From contig NZ_JAENHM010000059.1 in NCBI RefSeq assembly GCF_016595245.1, positions 1 through 64,000 of the forward strand: a stretch of DNA of 64,000 nt, given 5' to 3'. The DNA comes from Azospirillum endophyticum (GTDB lineage Bacteria; Pseudomonadota; Alphaproteobacteria; Azospirillales; Azospirillaceae). Shown here piece after piece: positions 8,374 to 17,065 of the stretch; positions within the stretch are counted from its first letter, which is position 1, and each line of letters opens with the position of its first letter. Below the pieces are notes generated by a model that was not told where the DNA came from, ran no database searches, and saw only the letters and a program-made list of their open reading frames with translations. The position numbers and the translations under genes are program-made.

Positions 8374-9684
8374 GTGCTCCGCATCCTGCCGCTGTTGTGC
8401 CTCGTCCTGCTGATGCTCACCGGGTGCGGCGTCGATGCCGACCAGGATATGCTGTGCCGGAAGCTGATCCCGGCCTTCGAGCCCGGCCCCGTCGCCGACC
8501 TGTCCAGCCGCGGCTACTCCGAGGAGAAGCGGGTGGTGCGTGTCGATTACCGCAGCGGCGGGCAGTCCCACTGGATCGCCTGCCGGTTCGCCGGCACCGG
8601 CATGGGAGAGGAACGGCTGACCCTGGTGGCGGTGGCGACCGACCGCAGCGGCTGGCTGTCGGGGATCCGCTTCGCCATGTTGCAGCAATGGCTGCGCATC
8701 CGGCCGCCGCGCGATGCCGTGGGCAGCATGGCGGTGGTCGACCGGGCGGCGGCGACGCGCTGGACGCCCGTGCTTTTCCTGGTCCAGCAGATCATCAACG
8801 CCGCCACCGTCGCCTGCGTCTATGGGCTGCTCGCGCTCGGCTACACGCTGGTCTACGCCATTCTCGGCCAGATCAATCTGGCGATGGGGGAACTGACGAT
8901 GCTCGGCGCCATGCTGACGGCGATGGCGGCGGCCGGGCTGGGCATGGCCGGTTGGGCGACATGGCCGCCGGCCGTGCTGGGCGTTCTGGTGCTGGTGGTC
9001 GGCTTCATCGCGGTGCAGGGCTGGACGATGGACCGGCTGGTCTTCCGCCGGCTGCGCGGGGTGCGCAGCCACACGCCGCTGATCGTCGCGGTCGGGCTGT
9101 CCATCGCCTATCAGGAGGGGGTGCGGCTGCTGCACGGTGCCCGCGACTGGTGGCCGGCGCCGGTGCTGACCGGCCGCTTCGACCTGCTCAGCGACGGCGC
9201 CTTCACCGTCACCGCGCTGACGGCGCAGCTGGCGATCCTGGCGCTGACCGGCGGGCTCTATGCGGCGCTTTGGGGAATCATGCAGCGCACCGCCTTCGGC
9301 CGGGCGCATCGCGCCTGCACCGACGACATCGCGGCGGCGGAACTGGTCGGGGTGGACGTCAACCGCACGGTGGCGGCGACCTTCGCCATCGGCGGCGGGC
9401 TGGCCGCGGCGGCGGGGGCGGTGATCGCGCTCTATTACGGTGGGGTGAACTTCTTCACCGGCTACCTGATCGGCTTCAAGGCGCTGGCGGCTGCGGTGGT
9501 CGGCGGCATCGGCTCGGTGCCGGGGGCGATGCTCGGCGGCGCCCTGCTGGGGCTGGTGGAGACCTTCTGGTCCGCCTATTTCGCTCTCGCCTACAAGGAC
9601 ATCGTGGCGTTCGGGCTGCTGACGCTGTTCCTGATCTACCGGCCGCAGGGCCTGATGGGGCAGGCAAGGGGCAGGGGGGATTGA
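8374..9684 (+). CDS. LivH-type branched-chain amino acid ABC permease with lipoprotein-like N-terminal domain
   Basis: 436 residues. Residues from about 128 onward are a LivH-like permease with about eight membrane helices (INAATVACVYGLLALGYTLVYAILGQINLAMGE is the family opening; AAELVGVDVNRTVAATFAIGGGLA the loop that meets the ATPase). Before it lies an extra domain of roughly 110 residues preceded by a lipobox, LTGC (15-18), with acidic and Cys-bearing sequence and no family I recognise. The GTG at 8374 is the only start that includes the lipobox. No LivM, LivG, LivF or binding protein is nearby, so partners and substrate are unknown. Confidence 0.8.
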   Translation: MLRILPLLCLVLLMLTGCGVDADQDMLCRKLIPAFEPGPVADLSSRGYSEEKRVVRVDYRSGGQSHWIACRFAGTGMGEERLTLVAVATDRSGWLSGIRFAMLQQWLRIRPPRDAVGSMAVVDRAAATRWTPVLFLVQQIINAATVACVYGLLALGYTLVYAILGQINLAMGELTMLGAMLTAMAAAGLGMAGWATWPPAVLGVLVLVVGFIAVQGWTMDRLVFRRLRGVRSHTPLIVAVGLSIAYQEGVRLLHGARDWWPAPVLTGRFDLLSDGAFTVTALTAQLAILALTGGLYAALWGIMQRTAFGRAHRACTDDIAAAELVGVDVNRTVAATFAIGGGLAAAAGAVIALYYGGVNFFTGYLIGFKALAAAVVGGIGSVPGAMLGGALLGLVETFWSAYFALAYKDIVAFGLLTLFLIYRPQGLMGQARGRGD

Positions 9685-9703
9685 GGCGGAGTGCCGGCTT
9701 CGA

Positions 9704-9814
9704 TAGCCCCCACCTAACCTCCCCCGCTGGGCGGGGGAGGGACGCCCTCACTCCCCGTACAAGCAGTCGTCTCCTCCCCCGCCCGGCGGGGGAGGATTAA
9801 GGTGGGGGTCTAAC
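9704..9814. repeat. Compound palindromic repeat, copy B
   Basis: Left arm CCCCCACCTAACCTCCCCCG with GCGGGGGAGG, spacer, then CCTCCCCCGCCCGGCGGGGG and GGATTAAGGTGGGGGTC. The two arms are near-perfect reverse complements and each holds its own inner hairpin. It lies between the convergent permease and leuC genes. Confidence 0.85.
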
Positions 9815-9834
9815 GCAGTCCTCCCACAACAACC

Positions 9835-11238
9835 TTACAGCGTGCGGACGTCCGTCAGGTGGCCGGTCACCGCCGCCGCCACGGCCATTGCCGGGCTGAC
9901 GAGGTGGGTGCGGCCGCCGCGGCCCTGGCGGCCTTCGAAGTTGCGGTTCGAGGTCGAGGCGCTGCGCTCGCCGGGCGCCAGACGGTCGGCGTTCATCGCC
10001 AGGCACATGGAGCAGCCCGGCTCGCGCCACTCGAAGCCGGCCTCGGTGAAGATCTTGTCCAGCCCCTCTTCCTCGGCCTGCTCCTTGACCAGACCCGAAC
10101 CGGGAACCACCAGGGCGCGGACGCCCTCGGCGACCTTGCGGCCCTTGGCGAGGTCGGCGGCGGCGCGCAGGTCTTCGATGCGGCCGTTGGTGCAGGAGCC
10201 GATGAACACGGTGTCGACCTTGACGCTCGACAGCGGCTGGCCGGGGGTCAGGCCCATGTAGGCGAGCGAGCGCTCGACGGCGGCGCGCTTGCCCTCGTCG
10301 GCGATGTCGGCCGGGTTCGGCACGGTCGCGGTGATCGGCAGCACGTCTTCCGGGCTGGTGCCCCAGGTGACCTGCGGCGCGATGTCGGCGGCGTTCAGCA
10401 CGACGGTGGCGTCATAGACCGCACCCTCGTCCGACGGCAGCGTCTTCCAGTACTGGACGGCCTGCTCGAAGGCGCCGGCCTTGGGCGCCAGGGCGCGGCC
10501 CTTCACATACTCGAAGGTCTTCTCGTCCGGGGCGATCAGGCCAGCGCGGGCGCCGCCTTCGATCGCCATGTTGCAGACGGTCATGCGGCCTTCCATCGAC
10601 AGCTCGCGGATGGCGTCGCCCGCGAACTCGATGACGTAGCCGGTGCCGCCGGCGGTGCCGATCCTGCCGATGATGGCCAGCACGATGTCCTTGGCGGTGA
10701 CGCCCGGGTTCAGCGTGCCGTCCACGCGGATCAGCATGTTCTTGGCCGGCTTCTGCAGCAGGGTCTGGGTGGCCAGCACATGCTCCACCTCCGACGTGCC
10801 GATGCCGAAGGCCAGCGCCCCGAAGGCGCCGTGGGTCGCGGTGTGGCTGTCGCCGCAGACGATGGTGGCGCCGGGCAGGGTGAAGCCCTGTTCCGGACCG
10901 ACGATGTGCACGATGCCCTGGCGGACGTCGTCCATCGGGAAGTAGCGGACGCCGAAGTCACGGGCGTTCTTGTCCAGCGTCTCGACCTGGATCCGGCTCT
11001 CCTCCTCGACGATGCCCTTGGAGCGGTCGGTGGTGGGAACGTTGTGGTCGGGCACGGCGAGAGTGGCTTCCGGACGCCGCACCTTGCGGCCGGCGACGCG
11101 CAGTCCTTCGAACGCCTGCGGGCTGGTCACTTCATGGACCAGATGGCGGTCGATGTAGAGGATGCAGGTGCCGTCGTCCTGGCGATGCACGACGTGGCTG
11201 TCCCAAATCTTGTCGAACAGAGTGCGCGGCTTGGACAT
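9835..11238 (-). CDS. leuC: 3-isopropylmalate dehydratase large subunit
   Basis: 467 residues; with LeuD it isomerises isopropylmalate in leucine synthesis. The three [4Fe-4S] ligands are Cys349 (VFIGSCTNGRIEDL), Cys409 and Cys412 (EPGCSMCLAMN), at nearly the same positions as in E. coli LeuC. The frame is open further upstream, but the family start MSKPRTLFDKIWDSHVV fixes the ATG at 11238. No leuD or leuB is adjacent, though leuD usually lies directly downstream; here the gene is followed by palindromic repeat B. Function is certain; the separation from leuD is unusual. Confidence 0.97.
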   Translation of the reverse strand: MSKPRTLFDKIWDSHVVHRQDDGTCILYIDRHLVHEVTSPQAFEGLRVAGRKVRRPEATLAVPDHNVPTTDRSKGIVEEESRIQVETLDKNARDFGVRYFPMDDVRQGIVHIVGPEQGFTLPGATIVCGDSHTATHGAFGALAFGIGTSEVEHVLATQTLLQKPAKNMLIRVDGTLNPGVTAKDIVLAIIGRIGTAGGTGYVIEFAGDAIRELSMEGRMTVCNMAIEGGARAGLIAPDEKTFEYVKGRALAPKAGAFEQAVQYWKTLPSDEGAVYDATVVLNAADIAPQVTWGTSPEDVLPITATVPNPADIADEGKRAAVERSLAYMGLTPGQPLSSVKVDTVFIGSCTNGRIEDLRAAADLAKGRKVAEGVRALVVPGSGLVKEQAEEEGLDKIFTEAGFEWREPGCSMCLAMNADRLAPGERSASTSNRNFEGRQGRGGRTHLVSPAMAVAAAVTGHLTDVRTL

Positions 11239-11391
11239 CGGAAAAACTCTCTCTCGCGGTACGATCAGGCGCAGAACAATCGGAGGCCGCACCATAGCCT
11301 TGTGTCGTGCCGGGGACAAGCATCGCGCTACGTCTGTCGTCGCAAGCCTGTCCCCCGCAATATTATGACGCGGGCGGCCAATCCTCTCGCT

Positions 11392-11473
11392 CGTCATCCC
11401 AGCGAAGGCGGGGATCCAGGCGTCCGGTTCAAGCGCTTGAAACGGCTGGATTCCCGCCTTCGCGGGAATGACG
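11392..11473. repeat. Palindromic intergenic repeat of the CGTCATYCC type
   Basis: Arms 11392-11419 (CGTCATCCCAGCGAAGGCGG...) and 11446-11473 (...GCCTTCGCGGGAATGACG) are imperfect reverse complements, and a perfect 14-base palindrome TTCAAGCGCTTGAA sits between them. Similar sequences are scattered between genes in many proteobacteria. Located between leuC and the FAD-oxidoreductase gene, both leftward, so it could influence the end of the oxidoreductase-independent leuC leader. Confidence 0.75.
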
Positions 11474-11508
11474 GACGTTGTGGAAGGGCATCAGCGGATC
11501 GTGCAAAG

Positions 11509-12924
11509 TTACGGCAGCATCTTGCCGGGGTTCAGCAGGCCCTTCGGATCGAGCGTCGCCTTGATGGCGCGCAGCATGTCGAACTCCACCGGCCCCTTGA
11601 TGGCCGGCATCTCGTCCTTCTTGAAGCGGCCGACGCCATGCTCGGCGGAGATCGAGCCGTCGAGCTTGAAGATCACCTCGTTCACGACGTGGCAGATCTC
11701 GTCCCAGCGGTCGAGATAGGCCTTGGTGTCGGCACCCTCGGGCTGGCTGAGGTTGAAGTGGATGTTGCCGTCGCCGACATGGCCGAAGGGGGTCGGGCGG
11801 ATGCCGGGGCAGGCCCGCTCCACCGCCGCCTCGGCCAGTTCGATGAACTCGGCGACGCGGGACACCGGGATCGACACGTCGTTCTTGATCGAGCCGCCCT
11901 CGAACTTCTGCGCCTCGACGATGGCCTCACGGATGAACCACAGCTGCTTGGCCTGGGCGTCCGACTGGGCCAGCGTGGCGTCGGTCGCCAGCTCGGCCTC
12001 GAATGCCTCGCCGAGCGCCGTCTCCACCGTCTCCTGGAAGGCGTCGGACTTGGTGCCGGCGGTCAGCTCGGTCAGGACATACCAGGGCGACGGTTCCGAC
12101 AGCGGGTCGATGGTGCCGGCGACGTGGCGGAGCGCGAAGTCCAGGCAGCGGCGCGACATCAGCTCGAAGGCCGAGACGGCGTCGCCCGAGGCGGCGCGCA
12201 GGCGGGCCAACAGCTCGATGGCGGCGGCCGGGCTGGGCACGGCGACGAAGGCGGTGATCGACTGGCGCGGGCGCGGGAACAGCTTCAGCACCGCGGCGGT
12301 GACGATGCCCAGCGTGCCCTCGGCGCCGACGAACAGGTTCTTCAGGTCGTAGCCGGTGTTGTTCTTGCGCAGCCGGCGCATGCCGTCCCAGACACGGCCG
12401 TCGGCCAGCACCACTTCGAGCCCCAGCACGAGGTCGCGGGTGTTGCCGTAGCGCAGGACGTTGATGCCGCCGGCGTTGGTGGAGATCAGGCCGCCGATCT
12501 GCGCCGTGCCCTCCGCTCCCAGGCTGAGCGGGAACAGGCGGTCGGCGTCGGCCGCGGCCTCCTGGATGCTGGTCAGCACCACGCCGGCGTCCACCGTCAT
12601 GGTGTAGTTCAGCGTGTCGATGTCGCGGATGCGGTTCATGCGCGACAGGCTCAGCACGATCTCGCGCCCCTCCTCATAGGGGATCGAACCGCCGACGAGG
12701 CTGGTGTTGCCGCCCTGGGGAACGATGGGGATGCCGGCGTCGGCGCAGATCTTGACGACTGCGGCCACTTCCCCGGTATTGGCCGGGCGGACCACCGCCG
12801 GGCTGTTGCCTTTGAAGCGCCCGCGCCACTCCGCAAGGTAGGGGGCCATGTCGGCGGCGTCGGTCAGGATGCCGGACGGGCCGACGATGGCGCGGATCTG
12901 GTCGAGGGCGGCGGCAACGGTCAT
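11509..12924 (-). CDS. FAD-binding 2-hydroxyacid dehydrogenase (GlcD/D2HGDH-like)
   Basis: 471 residues. The N-terminal FAD_binding_4 domain shows VVRPANTGEVAAVVK and PQGGNTSLVGG (69-79), then GLISTNAGGINVLRYG; the C-terminal FAD-oxidase domain shows GHVGDGNIHFN, a metal/substrate motif. Such enzymes oxidise D-lactate, glycolate or D-2-hydroxyglutarate; D-2-hydroxyglutarate type is my best guess, since the linked LhgO-like gene at 56 kb handles the L form in other bacteria, but the substrate is not readable. Probably cytoplasmic or membrane-peripheral, with no signal peptide. Confidence 0.87.
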   Translation of the reverse strand: MTVAAALDQIRAIVGPSGILTDAADMAPYLAEWRGRFKGNSPAVVRPANTGEVAAVVKICADAGIPIVPQGGNTSLVGGSIPYEEGREIVLSLSRMNRIRDIDTLNYTMTVDAGVVLTSIQEAAADADRLFPLSLGAEGTAQIGGLISTNAGGINVLRYGNTRDLVLGLEVVLADGRVWDGMRRLRKNNTGYDLKNLFVGAEGTLGIVTAAVLKLFPRPRQSITAFVAVPSPAAAIELLARLRAASGDAVSAFELMSRRCLDFALRHVAGTIDPLSEPSPWYVLTELTAGTKSDAFQETVETALGEAFEAELATDATLAQSDAQAKQLWFIREAIVEAQKFEGGSIKNDVSIPVSRVAEFIELAEAAVERACPGIRPTPFGHVGDGNIHFNLSQPEGADTKAYLDRWDEICHVVNEVIFKLDGSISAEHGVGRFKKDEMPAIKGPVEFDMLRAIKATLDPKGLLNPGKMLP

Positions 12925-12992
12925 GGCACGGCGTCCAAAGCAGGTTGAGGGACTTGCAATCGATCCCTTCTAACCCCTTCGACGATCATTTT

Positions 12993-13937
12993 CTATCCCT
13001 TGGCGGTCGATGCGGATCTGCGTTGTCCCAGCCGTGCGAACAGTCTTCCATCGATGGCGGCAAGGCCGCCGGCGATCAGCGCCATGCCGATGCCATGCCT
13101 GACGGCGAGACGTTCGCCGAGGAACAGGCTGCCCAGCAGGATGGCGCTGACCGGGATCAGGAAGGTGACGAGCATGAGGTTGGTCGCACCGGCGGAAGCC
13201 AGGACGCGGAAGAAGATGACGTAGGCCAGGGCGGTGGACAGCAAGGCCAGACCGGCGACCGCGCCCCAGGCGGCGGGGGTGGGCAGCGGCAATGTCCAGG
13301 GATGGTCGATCAGCAGCGCCACCGGCACCAGCATCAGGGCGGATGCGGTGACCTGCCCCGTCGCCGTCACCATCGGCGATACTCCCATGCCTTTGAAGCG
13401 CCGGCCGAAGATGCCGGCGAAAGCATAGGACAGGGCGGCCCCCAGCACCGCAAGCTGCGGCAGCAGCCGGTCGCCCAGCCCGCCCCATGCAGCCGGCCCG
13501 ATCATCACCGCCACGCCGGCGAAGCCGATGAGCACCCCCGCCAGCCGGTTGCCCGTCATCTTCTCGTCCCGGGTCAGGACATGGGCCACCACGACGCCGA
13601 ACAGCGGCGTGGTGGCGTTGAGGATCGAGGCAAGGCTGCTGGCGATCTGCGTCTGCCCCCAGACGATCAGGCAGAAGGGAACGAGGTTGTTCAACGTTCC
13701 CATGCCGAAGAACGCCGCCCATGTCCGCCGGTCTCGCGGCATGGGCGTTCCCAGGAGCCGCAGCAGTCCAGCGAGCGCCAGCGCGGCCAGCGCGACCCGC
13801 AAGGCGACGATCGTCAGCGGCGGCAACTCGCGCACGGCCATGCCGACGAAGAAGAAAGAACCACCCCACAGGATCGAGAGCGCGACCAGCAAGCTCCAGT
13901 CGGTCAGGTCCATCGGCTTGTGGCTTGGTGCGGTCAT
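12993..13937 (-). CDS. EamA/DMT-family transporter
   Basis: 314 residues with about ten membrane helices in two EamA repeats (LVALSILWGGSFFFVGMAV opens the first; the second begins near GVSPMVTATGQVTASALML). Such carriers mostly export amino acids or other metabolites. It is transcribed divergently from the LysR gene at 14236, which probably regulates it, as in many LysR-exporter pairs. Substrate unknown. Confidence 0.9.
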   Translation of the reverse strand: MTAPSHKPMDLTDWSLLVALSILWGGSFFFVGMAVRELPPLTIVALRVALAALALAGLLRLLGTPMPRDRRTWAAFFGMGTLNNLVPFCLIVWGQTQIASSLASILNATTPLFGVVVAHVLTRDEKMTGNRLAGVLIGFAGVAVMIGPAAWGGLGDRLLPQLAVLGAALSYAFAGIFGRRFKGMGVSPMVTATGQVTASALMLVPVALLIDHPWTLPLPTPAAWGAVAGLALLSTALAYVIFFRVLASAGATNLMLVTFLIPVSAILLGSLFLGERLAVRHGIGMALIAGGLAAIDGRLFARLGQRRSASTAKG

Positions 13938-14162
13938 CGGGCGGCCTCCATTGATGGCTTATGAATGTTCGTGTGTATGTGTGTCGGGGCTGGACATGCC
14001 GGGCTTCGGCATCCTGCGCGGCGGTGCCGGCCGGCGGCGATCCGTTTCTTGCGGTGGAATTGCCATCGCCGCCGAAATGGATGTTTCGGGTGCCCGCTCC
14101 ATGATCGGGCTTGACCCACACGATCCCGCCATTGGCTGGCCTTTCCCGCTCGATCGAGCTGA

Positions 14163-14174
14163 GCTAAAATTAGC
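14163..14174. promoter_or_regulatory. Candidate LysR operator between the EamA and LysR genes
   Basis: GCTAAAATTAGC is a 5-2-5 inverted repeat in the divergent gap, 62 bases before the LysR start. A second perfect palindrome, GCTCGATCGAGC, lies just upstream (14148-14159). Either could bind the regulator; this rests on symmetry and location alone. Confidence 0.3.
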
Positions 14175-14235
14175 CTCCAGCCCCGATATCGTACAAACGA
14201 GCCTTTTTCCGCATACGGGTGAGATTTTCTAAATC

Positions 14236-15198
14236 ATGGCGCCTTCTCTGCCCCCGCTTGCCGGCCTGCGCGCCTTCGAAGCGACCGCGCGTCACCTCAG
14301 CATGACGCTTGCCGCGCGGGAGCTGAACGTCACGCCGGGCGCGGTCAGCCTCCAGGTCAAGGAGCTGGAAACGGCGCTCGGCTTGCGGCTGTTCGAACGC
14401 AAGCCGCGCAGCCTCGCCTTGACCGCCGAGGGGGCGGCCTATCATGCAGCCATCCGGACCGCCTTCCGCCTGATCCGGGACGCGACCGCCGAACTCACGG
14501 CGGGGCTCCGCAGGCCGGAACTGACGCTGTCCTGCACTCCGGCCTTCGCCGTGCAATGGCTGGTTCCGCGTCTGCCGCGGTTCGAGGCCGCTGCGCCCGG
14601 GATCGATGTCCGGATCGGGGTTACCAACCGGCTTGTCGATTTCGCGCAGGACCGCGTCGACGTCGCCGTGCGTCACGGTCTGGGCGCCTACGAAGGTCTA
14701 TGTGCCGAGCGGTTGATCGACGACGAGTTGGTTGCGGTGTGCAGCCCCGACTATCTGCGCGCCGCGCCGCCGGTTCGGCATCCGGCCGATCTGGCAGCCG
14801 ATCTGGCGGCCGATCCGGCAGGGGGGCCAGCGGCTCACCGGCTTTTGCATGACGAGCACCGCGGGGACTGGGCGCTCTGGTTCCGAGCCGCCGGCGTGCC
14901 GGATGCGGGCGCAGGTCACGGGCCGGTCTTCGCCGATGGCAACGGCGTGATGGAGGCTGCCAAGGCCGGATTGGGGATAGCGCTGGTCCGGCACCGTTTT
15001 GCCGTGGACGATCTCGCGGCGGGGCGTCTTATCGTCTTGTTCGACCAACGTCTGTCGAACGGCCTCGCCTATCACCTCATCTATCCTGGCGGGGTGGAGG
15101 AAAAGCCGGCGGTGGCCGCCTTTCTCCGCTGGATCAGGGCGGAGGCCGGCGATGCCCTCATCCCCGCGGGGCCGCCGCCCGGCGCAGGCGGTCGTTGA
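14236..15198 (+). CDS. LysR-family regulator, GcvA-like
   Basis: 320 residues. The N-terminus PLPPLAGLRAFEATARHLSM-type sequence with TPGAVSLQVKELE is the GcvA-subgroup winged helix (5-64), followed by the effector domain. It likely controls the divergent EamA transporter. A stretch in the effector domain, ADLAADLAADPA, is encoded by three 12-base tandem repeats (14785-14820). Its 3' end overlaps the convergent Sua5 gene by 41 bases. Effector not readable. Confidence 0.88.
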   Translation: MAPSLPPLAGLRAFEATARHLSMTLAARELNVTPGAVSLQVKELETALGLRLFERKPRSLALTAEGAAYHAAIRTAFRLIRDATAELTAGLRRPELTLSCTPAFAVQWLVPRLPRFEAAAPGIDVRIGVTNRLVDFAQDRVDVAVRHGLGAYEGLCAERLIDDELVAVCSPDYLRAAPPVRHPADLAADLAADPAGGPAAHRLLHDEHRGDWALWFRAAGVPDAGAGHGPVFADGNGVMEAAKAGLGIALVRHRFAVDDLAAGRLIVLFDQRLSNGLAYHLIYPGGVEEKPAVAAFLRWIRAEAGDALIPAGPPPGAGGR

Positions 15199-16153
15199 TC
15201 GCCAGCCCGAGCCCGACCTCCGGGATCGGCATCACGGCGATGCGCCTTGCCCCGCTCTGGTCGAGGTTGCGCAGGTGGGAGAACAGGTTGGCGGCGGCCT
15301 CGTTCAGGTCGCCTTCCAGGCTCAGGTTCAGCCGGGTGGTGCCGCCGAAGACGAAGCGGTCGGGGCCGAAGGTCAGGAAGGCCTCGTCCTCTTCCGCCGC
15401 CGACGCGTTCAGGCGGACCGCGGCGTTGGGGGCATAGTGGCTTTCCAGCTGGCCCGGCGACTTGGGCGCGGTCGGATCGCCGGCCGACAGGCGGACCGGG
15501 CCGATCAGCCGCTCCATCTCGTCGGGCAGCACGGCGCCGGGGCGCAGCAGCACCGCCTCCGGACCGGTCAGGTCGATGACGGTGGACTCGACGCCGACCA
15601 TGCATTTGCCGCCGGTGACGATGGCGTCGACCCGGTCGCCCAGGCTTTCCAGCACATGATGGGGTGTGGTCGGGCTGACGGCGCCGGAGCGGTTGGCGCT
15701 GGGGGCGGCGATCGGCTTGCCGGCGGCGCGCAGGATGGCTTGGGCGACCGGATGGCCGGGAACCCGGATGGCGATGCTGTCCAGCCCGGCACTGACCAGC
15801 AGCGAGAGGGCCGAGTTGGCCGGGCGCGGCACGACCATGGTCAGCGGGCCGGGCCAGAACTGCGTCGCCAGATCATGGGCGCGGTCGTCGAACAGGCCCC
15901 AGGACTGGGCGGACGCCAGATCGGGGACGTGGGCGATCAGCGGGTTGAACTGCGGCCGGCCCTTGGCGGCGAAGATGGCGGCAACGGCGCGGTCGTCGGT
16001 GGCGTCGGCGCCCAGCCCATAGACCGTCTCGGTCGGAAAGGCGACCAGACGGCCGGCGCGCAGCAATTCGCCCGCGCGGGCGATGCCGGCGGCGGTGGCC
16101 GGGATCAGCGCCGGGCGCTTTTCACCGGTATCGGATGCGGAATGGTCGGTCAC
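15158..16153 (-). CDS. tsaC: L-threonylcarbamoyladenylate synthase (Sua5/YrdC/TsaC family)
   Basis: 331 residues. It makes threonylcarbamoyl-AMP from threonine, bicarbonate and ATP for the t6A modification of ANN-decoding tRNAs. The YrdC domain (about 20-205) has VAFPTETVYGLGADA and KGRPQFNPL (64-72), the conserved nucleotide-binding basic cluster. The extra C-terminal domain makes it the longer Sua5 type rather than the short TsaC. Convergent with the LysR gene and overlapping it by 41 bases, which both reading frames tolerate. Confidence 0.93.
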   Translation of the reverse strand: MTDHSASDTGEKRPALIPATAAGIARAGELLRAGRLVAFPTETVYGLGADATDDRAVAAIFAAKGRPQFNPLIAHVPDLASAQSWGLFDDRAHDLATQFWPGPLTMVVPRPANSALSLLVSAGLDSIAIRVPGHPVAQAILRAAGKPIAAPSANRSGAVSPTTPHHVLESLGDRVDAIVTGGKCMVGVESTVIDLTGPEAVLLRPGAVLPDEMERLIGPVRLSAGDPTAPKSPGQLESHYAPNAAVRLNASAAEEDEAFLTFGPDRFVFGGTTRLNLSLEGDLNEAAANLFSHLRNLDQSGARRIAVMPIPEVGLGLAINDRLRRAAAPRG

Positions 16154-16252
16154 GGCATCTTTCTAGAGCCTGCGGCACCGGTGTCAATTCGCGCGGTTGC
16201 ACCGGTGCCATGCCGAAGGTTATGAGGGGGATGCGCAATCACAGAACACAAC

Positions 16253-16912
16253 ATGATGGGTGCGGGCATGACGGGCAAGGTCTTCACCGTGGCGCAGCAG
16301 AAAGGCGGCGCCGGCAAGACCACGCTGGCAGCCCATCTCGCCATCGCCTGGGCGCAGCTTGGATACAAGGTCGCCACCGTCGACATCGATCCGCAGGGCA
16401 GCCTGACCCGCTGGCACGCCGTGCGCTCGGAGGCGACCGGCGGCCAGCCCGGCTTCACCCATGTGCAGATCACCGGCTGGCGCACCCAGGCCGAGGTGGA
16501 GAAGCTGGCGCGCAGCCACGACATCGTGGTGGTCGACAGCCCGCCCCATGCCCAGACGGAAGCACGCATCGCCGTCCGTGCCGCCACGCTGGTGGTGGCG
16601 CCGGTGCAGCCGAGTCCGATGGATTTGTGGGCGGTCCATCCGACCATCGATCTGGCGGCGCAGGAGAAGCGCCGTCTGCTGCTGGTGCTGAACCGCGTGC
16701 CGCCGCGCGCCCGCATCGCCGACGAACTGGTCGGCAAGGTGCATGAGCTGGTCGCCCCGCCGGCGGTGGAACTGGCAAGGGCCCAGGTCGGCAACCGCAC
16801 CGCCTATGCCGGGACGCTGATGACCGGGCTGTCGGTGACGGAAGCCGCGCGCAAGACCCAGGCGGCGGTCGAGATGCAGGCGCTTGCCGAGGAAATTCTG
16901 GGCCGGGTTTGA
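16253..16912 (+). CDS. Orphan ParA-family ATPase
   Basis: 219 residues (214 if the ATG at 16268, giving MTGKVFTV, is the true start). It has the deviant Walker A KGGAGKTT, a Walker A' DIDPQGSLTRW and DSPPH, as in small ParA/MinD-type ATPases that position plasmids, chromosomes or protein clusters. No ParB-like partner or parS-type repeats are next to it, and it is too short for a chromosomal Soj. Cargo unknown; related stand-alone ParA proteins place chemotaxis arrays or carboxysomes in other bacteria. Confidence 0.85.
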   Translation: MMGAGMTGKVFTVAQQKGGAGKTTLAAHLAIAWAQLGYKVATVDIDPQGSLTRWHAVRSEATGGQPGFTHVQITGWRTQAEVEKLARSHDIVVVDSPPHAQTEARIAVRAATLVVAPVQPSPMDLWAVHPTIDLAAQEKRRLLLVLNRVPPRARIADELVGKVHELVAPPAVELARAQVGNRTAYAGTLMTGLSVTEAARKTQAAVEMQALAEEILGRV

Positions 16913-16935
16913 GGGGGAGGGGTTGGCCGGCGTTT

Positions 16936-17042
16936 GCCCCCACCTAGCCTCCCCCGCTGGGCGGGGGAGGGACTCCCGCCGAACGCCGGCAAAGGTCGAA
17001 ATTCCCTCCTCCGCCCAGCGGGGGAGGGTCAGGGTGGGGGGC
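16936..17042. repeat. Compound palindromic repeat, copy C
   Basis: CCCCCACCTAGCCTCCCCCG plus GCGGGGGAGG forms the left arm; CCTCCGCCCAGCGGGGGAGG then GTCAGGGTGGGGGG forms the right. It lies between the convergent parA-like and bacterioferritin genes. Confidence 0.85.
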
Positions 17043-17065
17043 TAACGCCGCAAGACTCCAACCAC

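Noticed and set aside
9859..12948. A very long open frame on the + strand opposite leuC and the FAD oxidoreductase
   Set aside because: It is antisense to two clear genes, has His/Gly/Arg-rich low-complexity translation and no family features. GC-rich codon bias leaves the antisense frame open.
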